Assembly: GCA_021776805.1 (NCBI GenBank)
Contig: JAJFFD010000028.1
Location: 1-43,925 of the forward strand
Length of the DNA stretch: 43,925 bases
Origin: Planctomycetota bacterium
GTDB lineage: Bacteria; Planctomycetota; UBA1135; UBA2386
Direction: 5' to 3'
The notes under the pieces were generated by a model. The model was not told where the DNA came from, did not search any database, and worked only from the letters and a program-made list of their open reading frames with translations. Positions within the stretch are counted from its first letter, which is position 1. Every line of letters starts with the position of its first letter. Positions 24,325-32,762 of the stretch are shown one piece after another. A program made the position numbers and the translations under genes.

Positions 24325-25425
24325 ATGGCCGATAGACCTGGGAGCTCGGTCCCTTACACTCGCAGCATGTCGCCTGAAACGCTCCCGCTCTCGCGTAAGA
24401 AGAAGATCGTTTTTCGCCTACTTGCGGTCACAGGATCCATCCTGTTCCTGTGCTTGGGGCTTGAACTCATCCTGCGTGTCTATCACGGTAGCATGACGAG
24501 TTTCGACCCGCTGATCCGCAACTCCTGGGAGCGCGTTCGCGACGAGACAGGTCATGCGCGTTATGACTCAGAACTGGGTTGGCTTCCCAAGTCCGAGGGC
24601 GCCTGGCCGAATGGAGCGCGCTTCCACATGGACTCGACTGGATCCAGGAGTCATGCTTCGGTCGCCACGACTGGTGAAGGATCCACTCTCACGCTTGGTG
24701 ACTCGGTGACCTTTGGGGACGAAGTCGAGGATAGCGAAACCTGGCCCGCGCAGCTTCAGACCCTGATCGGTCGGCCTGTCCGGAATGGCGCGGTCTTTGC
24801 CTACGGAGTCGATCAGGCGGTCTTGCGCGGTGAGAGGCTCCTCGAAGTTCATTCTCCCGCGCAAGTAATCCTCGGGGTGATCAGTCACGACATCTCGCGC
24901 GCTCAGTACTCGTACTACTACGCCTGGAAACCCTTCTTTCGATTGGTTGAGGGCGAGCTTCTGCTCTGTAACGTGCCGGCCCCTAGGGATCCGGCACCTC
25001 AGGGTGCCCTGCCGGGAGTTCGCAGAGCTCTCAGCTACAGCCACCTGGCCAATAGCATACTCAGCCGACTAGCGGCGGGCTGGTGGTCTCCAGGTGGAAT
25101 AGCTGAGGAACACGAGAATGGCGTCGAAGTCTCTGCCCGACTGATTGAGCGGTTGGCGAATTCCTGCAGGCAGAATGATGTGCGCTTCCTTCTCGTGACC
25201 ATTGGGGTGCCTGCCCACTTGGGTGGAAACGGAAATCTCGTTCCTCTGGCAGAGCGCGTTCGAGACTCAGGACTGGAGGTGCTCGATTTGGCTGCGCCGC
25301 TCGAGAAGCTCGAAGCAGAGCAGCCTGAGACAGTGGCCGCCTTCTTCGTCAAGGGCGGGCACTACTCCGCGATAGGCAACGCCTGGCTGGCGACGCGGAT
25401 CGCAGAAAGACTGCAGGGGCGCTGA
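24325..25425 (+). CDS. membrane-anchored SGNH/GDSL hydrolase
   Basis: 366 aa from ATG 24325; a TTG at 24319 or ATG at 24367 (MSPETLPLSRKKK) are alternatives, and the last puts the basic stretch and membrane segment (RLLAVTGSILFLCLGLELIL) at the very N terminus. External SGNH domain: block I is TLGDSVTFGDEV, and the C-terminal histidine lies in GGHYSAIGNAWLATRIAE (the catalytic D-x-x-H aspartate is not obvious here: VKGGH). It is similar in plan to the 502-aa SGNH protein at 4649-6157 but stands alone. Likely a lipid or sugar esterase outside the membrane. Confidence 0.8.
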   Translation: MADRPGSSVPYTRSMSPETLPLSRKKKIVFRLLAVTGSILFLCLGLELILRVYHGSMTSFDPLIRNSWERVRDETGHARYDSELGWLPKSEGAWPNGARFHMDSTGSRSHASVATTGEGSTLTLGDSVTFGDEVEDSETWPAQLQTLIGRPVRNGAVFAYGVDQAVLRGERLLEVHSPAQVILGVISHDISRAQYSYYYAWKPFFRLVEGELLLCNVPAPRDPAPQGALPGVRRALSYSHLANSILSRLAAGWWSPGGIAEEHENGVEVSARLIERLANSCRQNDVRFLLVTIGVPAHLGGNGNLVPLAERVRDSGLEVLDLAAPLEKLEAEQPETVAAFFVKGGHYSAIGNAWLATRIAERLQGR

Positions 25426-25622
25426 TCGAAACGACTGGGAGTGGCCTGCCCGAGCGCCGCCCTGGGGTGTGCAGAGGCAGGCTGCTCTTGTAGCCAGGAT
25501 CAGCAGAGTACGCCGCCTGAGAGGCATCTGTCCGCCTGAGGAAGCGGCACCGGCGGCAAGCGAAAGTTGTCGGCTGCCAGGCCGAACTCTAAGGTGTCGT
25601 GCCCAAGTCCCGGAGCCAACCA

Positions 25623-27788
25623 ATGTCCAATCACAGCACCCATCTCGCGATCGCCGGCGCGGCCGTTCTCATTGCCGCCTGCCAGTCACCCTCTGATTCC
25701 ATGGATCAGGCGACCTCGCAGGCCATTGCCTCCGAGAATCCGTTGATCGCTCCTTGGACAGGGCCCTATAGCGGCGTGCCCGCATTCGACGCGATGGACC
25801 TGAAGTACATCGAGCCCGCGTTGCGGGCCGGCATGGCGATCCACTTGGACGAGATCGAAGTCATCGCCACGAACCCTTCGCCGCCGACCTTCGAGAACAC
25901 CATCGTGGCGATGGAGCGCTCCGGCCGCGATCTCGAGCGCGTGTTTTCCTACTGGGGGATCTGGAGTGCCAACCTCTCGACCCCGGAGTTCCGCGAGATC
26001 CAAGCGGAAATGGTGCCAGTGCTGTCGGACTACAGTTCGAAGATCACCCAGAACGCCGGACTCTTCGAGCGGATCAAGACAGTCTACGAGGCGGACAACT
26101 CGAGGCGTCCTGCGGACGAGCAGCGCCTGATCTGGCTGACCTACAACTCCTTTGCCAAGAACGGTGCCACCCTGACCGGTGCCAAGAAGGAACGCTACGC
26201 GGAAATCAACAGGCGCCTCGCCGAACTGCAGACCAAGTTCGCTAACAACGTGCTGCACGACGAGGAGAGCTATGTGCTCTACATCAGCAAGGAGCAGCTC
26301 GGAGGCTTGTCCGATTCGTTCATTGTGGCGTCAGCAGCGGCCGCCACCGAGAGGGGCCGCGAAGGTGAGTACGCGATCACCAACACGCGCTCCTCGATGG
26401 ATCCCTTCCTGACCTTTTCGACAGAGCGCGACCTCCGCGAGCAGGTGTGGCGTACCTACTACGCGCGCGGTGACAATCGCGACGAGTACGATAACAACGC
26501 GGTGATCGCGGAGATCCTCCAGCTCCGGGACGAGCGGGTAAAGCTGCTCGGCTTCGATAACTACGCGCAGTGGCAGCTGCAGGACCGGATGGCAAAGACA
26601 CCCGAGCGCGCGCTAGAGCTGATGGAGGCCGTGTGGCCTGCGGCGATCGGACGGGTGAGCGAGGAGGTCGCCGACATGCAGGAAGTTGCGGATGCCGCGG
26701 GTGCCGGGATCACGATCGAGCCCTGGGACTATCGCTTCTACGCCGAGAAGGTGCGCCTGGCAAAGTACGATCTCGACTCGAACGAGGTCAAGCAGTACCT
26801 GCAGCTCGACAAGCTGCGCGAGGCCATGTTCATGGTGGCGGGAAGGCTGTTCAACTTCCGCTTCGAGCCGGTGCCCGAGGGCAGCGTGCCCGTGTTTCAA
26901 GAGGACGTGCGGGTGTGGGAGGTGACGGACCAGGATTCCGGTAAGCACATCGGTCTGTGGTACCTGGACCCCTACGCGCGCGCGGGCAAGCGCTCGGGCG
27001 CCTGGGCCACGATGTACCGCGGCCGCGAAACTTTCGACGGCGAGCGCACCGTGCTTGCGTCGAACAACTCGAACTTCATCGAGCCTGCCCCCGGTGAGCC
27101 GGTGTTGGTGTCCTGGGACGACGCAGTGACCTTCTTTCACGAGTTCGGCCACGCGCTACATTTTCTTGTGGCGGACATCAGGTATCCGACACTCAACGGC
27201 GGCGTGCGCGATTACACGGAGTTTCAATCGCAGTTGCTCGAGCGCTGGCTGTCGACCGATGAGGTGATTCAGGGCTTCCTGGTGCACGTGGATTCCGGTG
27301 AGCCGATTCCTCCGGAGTTGCTTACCAAGATTCAGAACGCTGCGACTTTCAACCAAGGGTTTGCGACCACCGAGTACCTCGCGTCGGCACTGATGGATAT
27401 GCGTTACCACATGACGGACCCCACTGGAATCGACCCGATCGAGTTCGAAAAGGCCGAGTTGGCGAGGCTCGGCATGCCCAAGGCGATCGTGATGCGGCAC
27501 CGCAGCCCGCAGTTCAACCACATCTTTTCCAGTGAAGGCTACGCAGTCGGCTACTACGGCTACATGTGGGCAGATGTGCTCACTTCGGACGCGGCGGAGG
27601 CATTCGAGGAGGCGCCGGGCGGATACTACGATGAGGGCATGGCAGCAAAACTGGTCGAGCACCTGTTTGCACCACGCAACGCGATCGATCCGGATGATGC
27701 CTACCGCGCATTCCGCGGCCGCGATGCTCGAATCGAAGCGCTAATGCGTGATCGCGGCTTCCCGGTGCCGAAGGACCCAGGGAGGTAG
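25623..27788 (+). CDS. M3-family metallopeptidase lipoprotein (peptidyl-dipeptidase/oligopeptidase)
   Basis: 721 aa from ATG 25623 (MSNHSTHLAIAGAAVLIAAC, a lipoprotein signal; GGAG at about -12). The longer frame from 25599 uses a GTG and is not preferred. Zinc motif H506-E-F-G-H510 in TFFHEFGHALH, with the third ligand in YTEFQSQLLERW (E533). The remainder follows Dcp/OpdA: FENTIVAMERSG near the N terminus and MRHRSPQFNHIFSSEGYAVGYYGYMWADVL near the C terminus. These enzymes trim short peptides. As a lipoprotein it would act in the periplasm. It is convergent with the DoxX-like gene, 56 bases away. Confidence 0.93.
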   Translation: MSNHSTHLAIAGAAVLIAACQSPSDSMDQATSQAIASENPLIAPWTGPYSGVPAFDAMDLKYIEPALRAGMAIHLDEIEVIATNPSPPTFENTIVAMERSGRDLERVFSYWGIWSANLSTPEFREIQAEMVPVLSDYSSKITQNAGLFERIKTVYEADNSRRPADEQRLIWLTYNSFAKNGATLTGAKKERYAEINRRLAELQTKFANNVLHDEESYVLYISKEQLGGLSDSFIVASAAAATERGREGEYAITNTRSSMDPFLTFSTERDLREQVWRTYYARGDNRDEYDNNAVIAEILQLRDERVKLLGFDNYAQWQLQDRMAKTPERALELMEAVWPAAIGRVSEEVADMQEVADAAGAGITIEPWDYRFYAEKVRLAKYDLDSNEVKQYLQLDKLREAMFMVAGRLFNFRFEPVPEGSVPVFQEDVRVWEVTDQDSGKHIGLWYLDPYARAGKRSGAWATMYRGRETFDGERTVLASNNSNFIEPAPGEPVLVSWDDAVTFFHEFGHALHFLVADIRYPTLNGGVRDYTEFQSQLLERWLSTDEVIQGFLVHVDSGEPIPPELLTKIQNAATFNQGFATTEYLASALMDMRYHMTDPTGIDPIEFEKAELARLGMPKAIVMRHRSPQFNHIFSSEGYAVGYYGYMWADVLTSDAAEAFEEAPGGYYDEGMAAKLVEHLFAPRNAIDPDDAYRAFRGRDARIEALMRDRGFPVPKDPGR

Positions 27789-27844
27789 GGCGGCGCGGTT
27801 TGGACTCTTGTCGAGCATGGGCGAAGCAATCCCAGTGAACAAGC

Positions 27845-29368
27845 CTAGCGCGGGAACTCGCGGATCAAACGGAAGCCATCGTGCACTCGGAACTCCTTCT
27901 TGACCGTGTGCAGTTCGATTGCTTTGCCCTGCCAGTTGCCCTTGAAGACGATTGCGGGTACTTCCGCATCGATCGGCCCGCCAAAGTCGGCGCGGGTCTT
28001 GGGTGCCGGATTGCGCACCTTGCGCGTTACTGTGCTGCGCTCGATTGTCCAAACCTCGCCATCTTGACCGCTCCCCCGTGCCGTCAACGTTACCTGCTTG
28101 GCATCGAGATCCTCGCTAAGGTCGAAGGCGTAGGCCTGGCCGAGCAGCGTCCGCGCCAAGGCCATGTTGCCGCGGTCGAAGGCCAGATAGCGCCAACGCG
28201 AGGAATCACTCGAAGGAACCTGCTGACCGTCGAGCAGCATGTTCTCGACTTCCCAGAGCCCGAAGAGTTCCGGCTTCTGCATCATTGCAGCGAAACGCGG
28301 ATTGTTCTCGGCCATCGCGCTGCGTGACTCGTGGTACTGCCAGACCACGCCGACGGCCCAGAGCCAGCCGAGCGCCGCCAGGGGCCAGCCGATCCAGCGA
28401 TTGTGCACGACGCGGATATCGACCGGCTCGGAAGGTCGGTTGCGGATGAACAAGGCCCACAGCTGCTCCTTGAACGGCGCCAAGAGGAACACCGCGATGA
28501 GCAACAGGTGCGCCGAATACAGCTTGACCGGCACGCCATAGAGGAAGTTGAGGGCGCAGACGTTGGTCATGACGCCAACCGTTACGAAGCATCCGAGCAG
28601 GGTCGTGCGTCGGTGCAGTAGCAGCAGAAATCCCAGCACTTCACCGGCACCGCTGAGGTACTTGTAGCCCGTGCTCACTCCCATGAAGGTCCACACCATG
28701 CCCATGGGTGAATGGTCGCCGATTTCGCGCGTCAACCCACTGATCCCGGGCTCCGGAAACTGAGTCATGCCGTAGAACTTCGCCATCCCGTAGCCGAGCA
28801 TCTGCAGCGCCACGTACCAGCGCGCCAATAGGTGCAGCCAACGACCTAGGCGCGGGTAGCTGCGACTGCGATCGAGTAGCGACCAGAACGCGGTCAGCAT
28901 GCCGGCGACCACGACGATCGCGCAGAGCTTGACAAAGTCGTGCATCGTATCGCCGCTACCGGTCTGCTGGTGGTAGACCTCGAAGAGGGGTGTGCCGTCA
29001 CTTAACCATTCGGCTGACACATCGCTCAACCACGAGGTGAACTGCAGGCACCAGCCGTGATCCTCGCCGATCTCGCCGCCGGGCCGCATGTCCATGCTCG
29101 TGCCGCGCGCGGTGTTCAGCCAGCCGAAGACCGGACCCGTCCACGACGTCAGATCGACGTCGAAGAGCGACAGGTCTTTCCCCCAGGTCGCGACCTTATC
29201 CAGCAGGAAGCGAATCACACTCAGCAGGTTGACGAGTGGGTTGCCCTGCGGATCAGTGAAGGCATAGAGCAACCAGTGCAGGCAGAGGTAGCGGAACAGG
29301 AGGCGCTGCCAGGCCGGCCAGCCCTTGGGTTCCTCGGGGAGCGTAGGGGGGGTATCGGTCACCGTCAC
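27845..29368 (-). CDS. DoxX-like multi-pass membrane protein
   Basis: 507 aa. Several membrane segments (about 22-40, 155-175, 190-205, 240-262, 270-315, 335-350) resemble DoxX-like membrane proteins (YKYLSGAGEVLGFLLLLHRR, then TLLGCFVTVGVM). A C-terminal soluble domain of about 150 residues follows (LFGLWEVENMLLDGQ, RWRYLAFDRGNMALAR). Family members are linked to redox or sulfur metabolism, but the role here is unknown. The first in-frame ATG is used. Confidence 0.75.
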   Translation of the reverse strand: MTVTDTPPTLPEEPKGWPAWQRLLFRYLCLHWLLYAFTDPQGNPLVNLLSVIRFLLDKVATWGKDLSLFDVDLTSWTGPVFGWLNTARGTSMDMRPGGEIGEDHGWCLQFTSWLSDVSAEWLSDGTPLFEVYHQQTGSGDTMHDFVKLCAIVVVAGMLTAFWSLLDRSRSYPRLGRWLHLLARWYVALQMLGYGMAKFYGMTQFPEPGISGLTREIGDHSPMGMVWTFMGVSTGYKYLSGAGEVLGFLLLLHRRTTLLGCFVTVGVMTNVCALNFLYGVPVKLYSAHLLLIAVFLLAPFKEQLWALFIRNRPSEPVDIRVVHNRWIGWPLAALGWLWAVGVVWQYHESRSAMAENNPRFAAMMQKPELFGLWEVENMLLDGQQVPSSDSSRWRYLAFDRGNMALARTLLGQAYAFDLSEDLDAKQVTLTARGSGQDGEVWTIERSTVTRKVRNPAPKTRADFGGPIDAEVPAIVFKGNWQGKAIELHTVKKEFRVHDGFRLIREFPR

Positions 29369-29745
29369 ACTGTACTTTGCGCAGCGCGATCGGTGCAGGT
29401 GGCTGGGCCTTTAGATGGCAGCGAAGCGTGTCAATCTTGGCAGCTGGGGTTCCCGGCCGTCCGCAGTCGTGGAGTATTGCGCCGTTGCCATGAGCGGTTT
29501 CGCCGATCAGGCTGGGGCAGGGGAGTCTTGAAGGTGGGTTTGGATCGGCTATCCGCTCATCTGCTGACAGTTCGTAGAGTGATTCCAGGTGGTGGGACAG
29601 TCTGACTTACACGCAAGAAGTCGGCGGCGCGCACACCCAACCCTAGCGATGGAGGTGACTCGCTTGTTGTGGCGACTTCAGCTGGCGGTAGCCCAACTAG
29701 AGGCATTCCTCGGGCGTTGTCTGTTTAGCGGATCCTTGACACTCA
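29369..29745. other. gene-free stretch with one IS91-like terminus
   Basis: No gene is supported. Bases 29520-29556 carry the fourth copy of the IS91-like end. A plus-strand open frame at 29589-29849 runs into the antisense of the sigma-fusion gene and has no protein character. Confidence 0.55.
29520..29556 (+). mobile_element. IS91-like terminus fragment, copy D
   Basis: GGGGAGTCTTGAAGGTGGGT followed by TTGGATCGGCTATCCGC. It matches copies A-C in order and spacing, same strand. It is diverged at the AGAATGTG part (GAAGGTGG). Confidence 0.5.
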
Positions 29746-32328
29746 CTACAAATCGATCTCATTCAGGATGCCAGTGCGCAGCCGCAGCGGATACTCAAAT
29801 AAGACTTTGGAATGCCGCATCATTACCAAGGTGCTGGCATCTTCACTGACATGAAAAATCGAAGCGCCTGGGATCGGGTCCGCCCCGAAGAATCCTTGCG
29901 TTGTTAAATTGAGCCCGACTGCTTCGAGCGACATTTTCTTGCCGTCAGCATCATGAATCACGAAGCGATCACCGGTGACGGCCACATAGTTACGGATGCG
30001 GAATCGAAGCTTGCGCGTGCCCACCAGACGCATGGGCATGGCCACGTCGTCCACATCATGTCGTTGCCTGATGACCGCATTGCCCGATACCGACAGGTAG
30101 ACGTGCTCCCGCGGACAGTCGGAAAGTGTGAATCGGCCGTCCTTGTCGGTGAGAGCCGTATCCGAACGCGAGATTGAATGATAGCCTCTGCGGCCCCGCT
30201 CGCCTTCTGTCATGACGCGCACCTCGGCACCTGCGATCCCGTTACCCTTGCGGTCCACAAGCACCCCTTCGAGTAATTCGAAGAAGGGCAATGGAGGTGA
30301 GGACAAGACCAGATCCCTTGTGCCCGCTGCAACTGGGTCCGACTCGATCACCAGCAAGGAGTCGAGATCGATGGCGCGCAGGACATAGTCCCGCTGAAGA
30401 AGACCATTCAACGTGAATTGACCGTCCGCATCCGTGAGCACCGGCCTAAAACGTCGGTTACCAATGAGACTCTCGATATTGTTGGGCTGAATCCCCTCAG
30501 GCGCACCATTCCCCAGCAACACTCTGACGCCTACTCTCCCCACGCCATCTGCATCCACGACTCGGCCAGAGATCGACAGAGCCGCCCCTCCGAGCCGCAA
30601 CACCACTTCTTCATTTGGGCGCGACCGGTAGCGAGCACCGAAGTCTGTTTCGATTGCGGCCTGCTCACCAATAATATAGGCCAGCAAAGGCGAATCCGGC
30701 TCGTAGTACGCGGATTGCATACTCAACGCAAACCGTCCGGCTTGATCTGTCTTGCCGCGAACCTGCCCAAAAATCACTTCTGCACCGGCCGCTGGTGAAC
30801 CATCTGCGTGGTAGACGATCCCCACTAGACCCTTCGGATCTACAGCCATCTCGGTACTCAGCGTCAATCGCACCGGGCCGGAAACATCCGTAGCTAGAAC
30901 ATGCGCCGAAACAAACTCATGGAGCGTCGCCTGGATCCGCAAGCCGGCGAGTCGCGGCACCATGCCAAGGTCGAAAAACCCGTCCGTCGTGCTCCGCACA
31001 CTTCGACTAAGTCCTGGGCCATGCCGAGTCAAGTTCTGCGCCAAACCAGGCAGGCGATTGGACTCGTAGCTGAATTGAACAAATGCGATCATGCCCTTGC
31101 CAGATTCGTCGACGACCTGACCGGTGACCTGCACACCGGGCCCCGCAAGGAAGCACTGCTCGCCCGCATCCGCATCCCAACCTGAACCACAGACCAACCA
31201 ATCCCGATCACCAAGTACTAGATCGGCAGCCCGGATCTCTGCAGGTCCGACAAACTCGAAACGCCCGGCGGCGTCCGTGACTGTTCGTAGTGCCTCGACA
31301 AGCTCACCTCGCAACAATGCCTCCGCCTGTTGCTCGAAGGGCGCAAACAGAGCAACAACCGCCTTCATCGCGGATTCAGATGATCGCAACTCGGCGAGCC
31401 TCTCAGGAGTGCTGGTCCAACTTCGGCTAGACCCTGACAACTTGTTGCCTACGAGGCGCGGCCACTGCCAGCCTTCGTAGACGACAGGGATGCCAGACAA
31501 GGCTTGGCCATCGAGCGAGAACAACCTACCGCGCACAGAGACTTCTGGTGCAGTCACCGATGCCTCAGGCAGTTCTTCACGCTGCGAGGCAATTGGCGGC
31601 GGCAGGTCCGGCTCGACAGCCTTAACCTGCGATGGCACTTCGTCCAGATCGAGTGGATCTCCAAGGGATTCGATGAGCGACAGCGACAGGAATACTGTCG
31701 CGACCAAGGAGATCGCCGACAGGGTCCACTTCCCCATGGCGAGAGCTCCCAAGGAACCGAGAATAGGAACGCCAATGACCGCTTGTTTGTTTCTGAGCAA
31801 GGGCAACATGGCCGTGCACCAAGCCTGACGATCACCGTAGCTGCGATCGAGTCGTTGCCGGATGCGCTCGAGACCACGCTGCAATTGCGTGCGCACGGTC
31901 GCAACCGGACGATCGAGCTGCGCCGCGATCTCATGCGCATCGAGGTCCTCGAAGTAACGGAGCAAGATCACCGAGTGATACGGCTCCTTCAATTCGAACA
32001 CAGCATCGACAACCCGCTTGTGTGCCTCTGCCCTTTGCGCAACGTCGGCCGGATCCGCAAGCACCTGATCACTGCGCGCAACCACTTGTTCGCGCTGCTT
32101 GCGGCTACGATCCTGGCGAGCCAAGGAACCGGCGGTGTTGCGCGCAACCTTCGCTAGCCAACTTTTCGGTCGACTGAGGTCCCTAGGCGGCCTTTCGATC
32201 GCCTCCAACATCGTTAGCTGCGCGACGTCCTCGGCGCGCGTTGGATCGGCCACCAGGCTGCGCGCCAGGGCTCGCACCCAATCCTGATGGTGAAGCAGAG
32301 TCTCAATGTTGGGTAGGGATGCAGTCAT
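29746..32328 (-). CDS. ECF sigma factor fused to membrane segment and carboxypeptidase-regulatory-like repeats
   Basis: 860 aa. Residues 10-80 are sigma region 2 (WVRALARSLVADPTRAEDVAQ, then TMLEAIERPP, PKSWLAKVARN). Residues 105-165 are sigma region 4 (ELKEPYHSVILLRYFEDL, HEIAAQLDRPVATVRTQLQRG). A segment at about 195-222 can cross the membrane (SLGALAMGKWTLSAISLVATV). The remaining 600+ residues are a chain of Ig/carboxypeptidase-regulatory-like units (VVDESGKGMIAFVQF, VDADGVGRVGVRVLL, DADGQFTLNGL, DKDGRFTLSDC). DNA-binding half inside and repeats outside would let it sense and respond without a separate anti-sigma; this is inference. A related gene starts at 43729. Confidence 0.9.
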   Translation of the reverse strand: MTASLPNIETLLHHQDWVRALARSLVADPTRAEDVAQLTMLEAIERPPRDLSRPKSWLAKVARNTAGSLARQDRSRKQREQVVARSDQVLADPADVAQRAEAHKRVVDAVFELKEPYHSVILLRYFEDLDAHEIAAQLDRPVATVRTQLQRGLERIRQRLDRSYGDRQAWCTAMLPLLRNKQAVIGVPILGSLGALAMGKWTLSAISLVATVFLSLSLIESLGDPLDLDEVPSQVKAVEPDLPPPIASQREELPEASVTAPEVSVRGRLFSLDGQALSGIPVVYEGWQWPRLVGNKLSGSSRSWTSTPERLAELRSSESAMKAVVALFAPFEQQAEALLRGELVEALRTVTDAAGRFEFVGPAEIRAADLVLGDRDWLVCGSGWDADAGEQCFLAGPGVQVTGQVVDESGKGMIAFVQFSYESNRLPGLAQNLTRHGPGLSRSVRSTTDGFFDLGMVPRLAGLRIQATLHEFVSAHVLATDVSGPVRLTLSTEMAVDPKGLVGIVYHADGSPAAGAEVIFGQVRGKTDQAGRFALSMQSAYYEPDSPLLAYIIGEQAAIETDFGARYRSRPNEEVVLRLGGAALSISGRVVDADGVGRVGVRVLLGNGAPEGIQPNNIESLIGNRRFRPVLTDADGQFTLNGLLQRDYVLRAIDLDSLLVIESDPVAAGTRDLVLSSPPLPFFELLEGVLVDRKGNGIAGAEVRVMTEGERGRRGYHSISRSDTALTDKDGRFTLSDCPREHVYLSVSGNAVIRQRHDVDDVAMPMRLVGTRKLRFRIRNYVAVTGDRFVIHDADGKKMSLEAVGLNLTTQGFFGADPIPGASIFHVSEDASTLVMMRHSKVLFEYPLRLRTGILNEIDL

Positions 32329-32762
32329 GGCCTCTGCGTGGTGAGTGAAGCCGGCGTCGGATATGACTCAGCCAACCCTGAAAAACTGGCCTAGAAGCCA
32401 AGGCAACGATAGCCCATGTGCTAGGCGAGGTTTGTGGTGAAGCGGATTGGTGATGCAAAGCAAGATTCGGGGGTTCACGGCGGTCAGGTCTCGGGCATGC
32501 GGTGGCACTTTCTTCCCCTGATCGAATTCGATCCACTCATCGGCGCCTTCTCGACCGGTGACGTCGTCACGGCCATCGTTTCCGATCAGGTAATGGCCAT
32601 CCATGAACTCTGGGACTACATCACTGGCAGACGGTGAGGATTTGTGCTTGCAGCACATAACCCCGAGCGAAGAGGCAATGCCAGCTTGGGCTAGCTGACC
32701 GCCGCCGGATACGCTTGGGGCAGTCAGTCAGGCTGCGCTCAGTCGGCGCACGACGATTCCAC
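32329..32762. other. gene-free stretch, weak open frames only
   Basis: No supported gene. Overlapping frames are open on both strands between about 32400 and 32640. The minus one contains GNDGRDDVTGREGADEW, faintly like an RTX calcium repeat, but it is not convincing. The promoter of the sigma-fusion gene should lie in the first 150 bases and that of the nuclease gene in the last 100. Confidence 0.5.

Noticed and set aside
32368-32658. RTX calcium-binding repeat protein on the minus strand
   Set aside because: Only one loosely fitting GNDG..REGADEW stretch; no tandem nonapeptides and no start or domain context.
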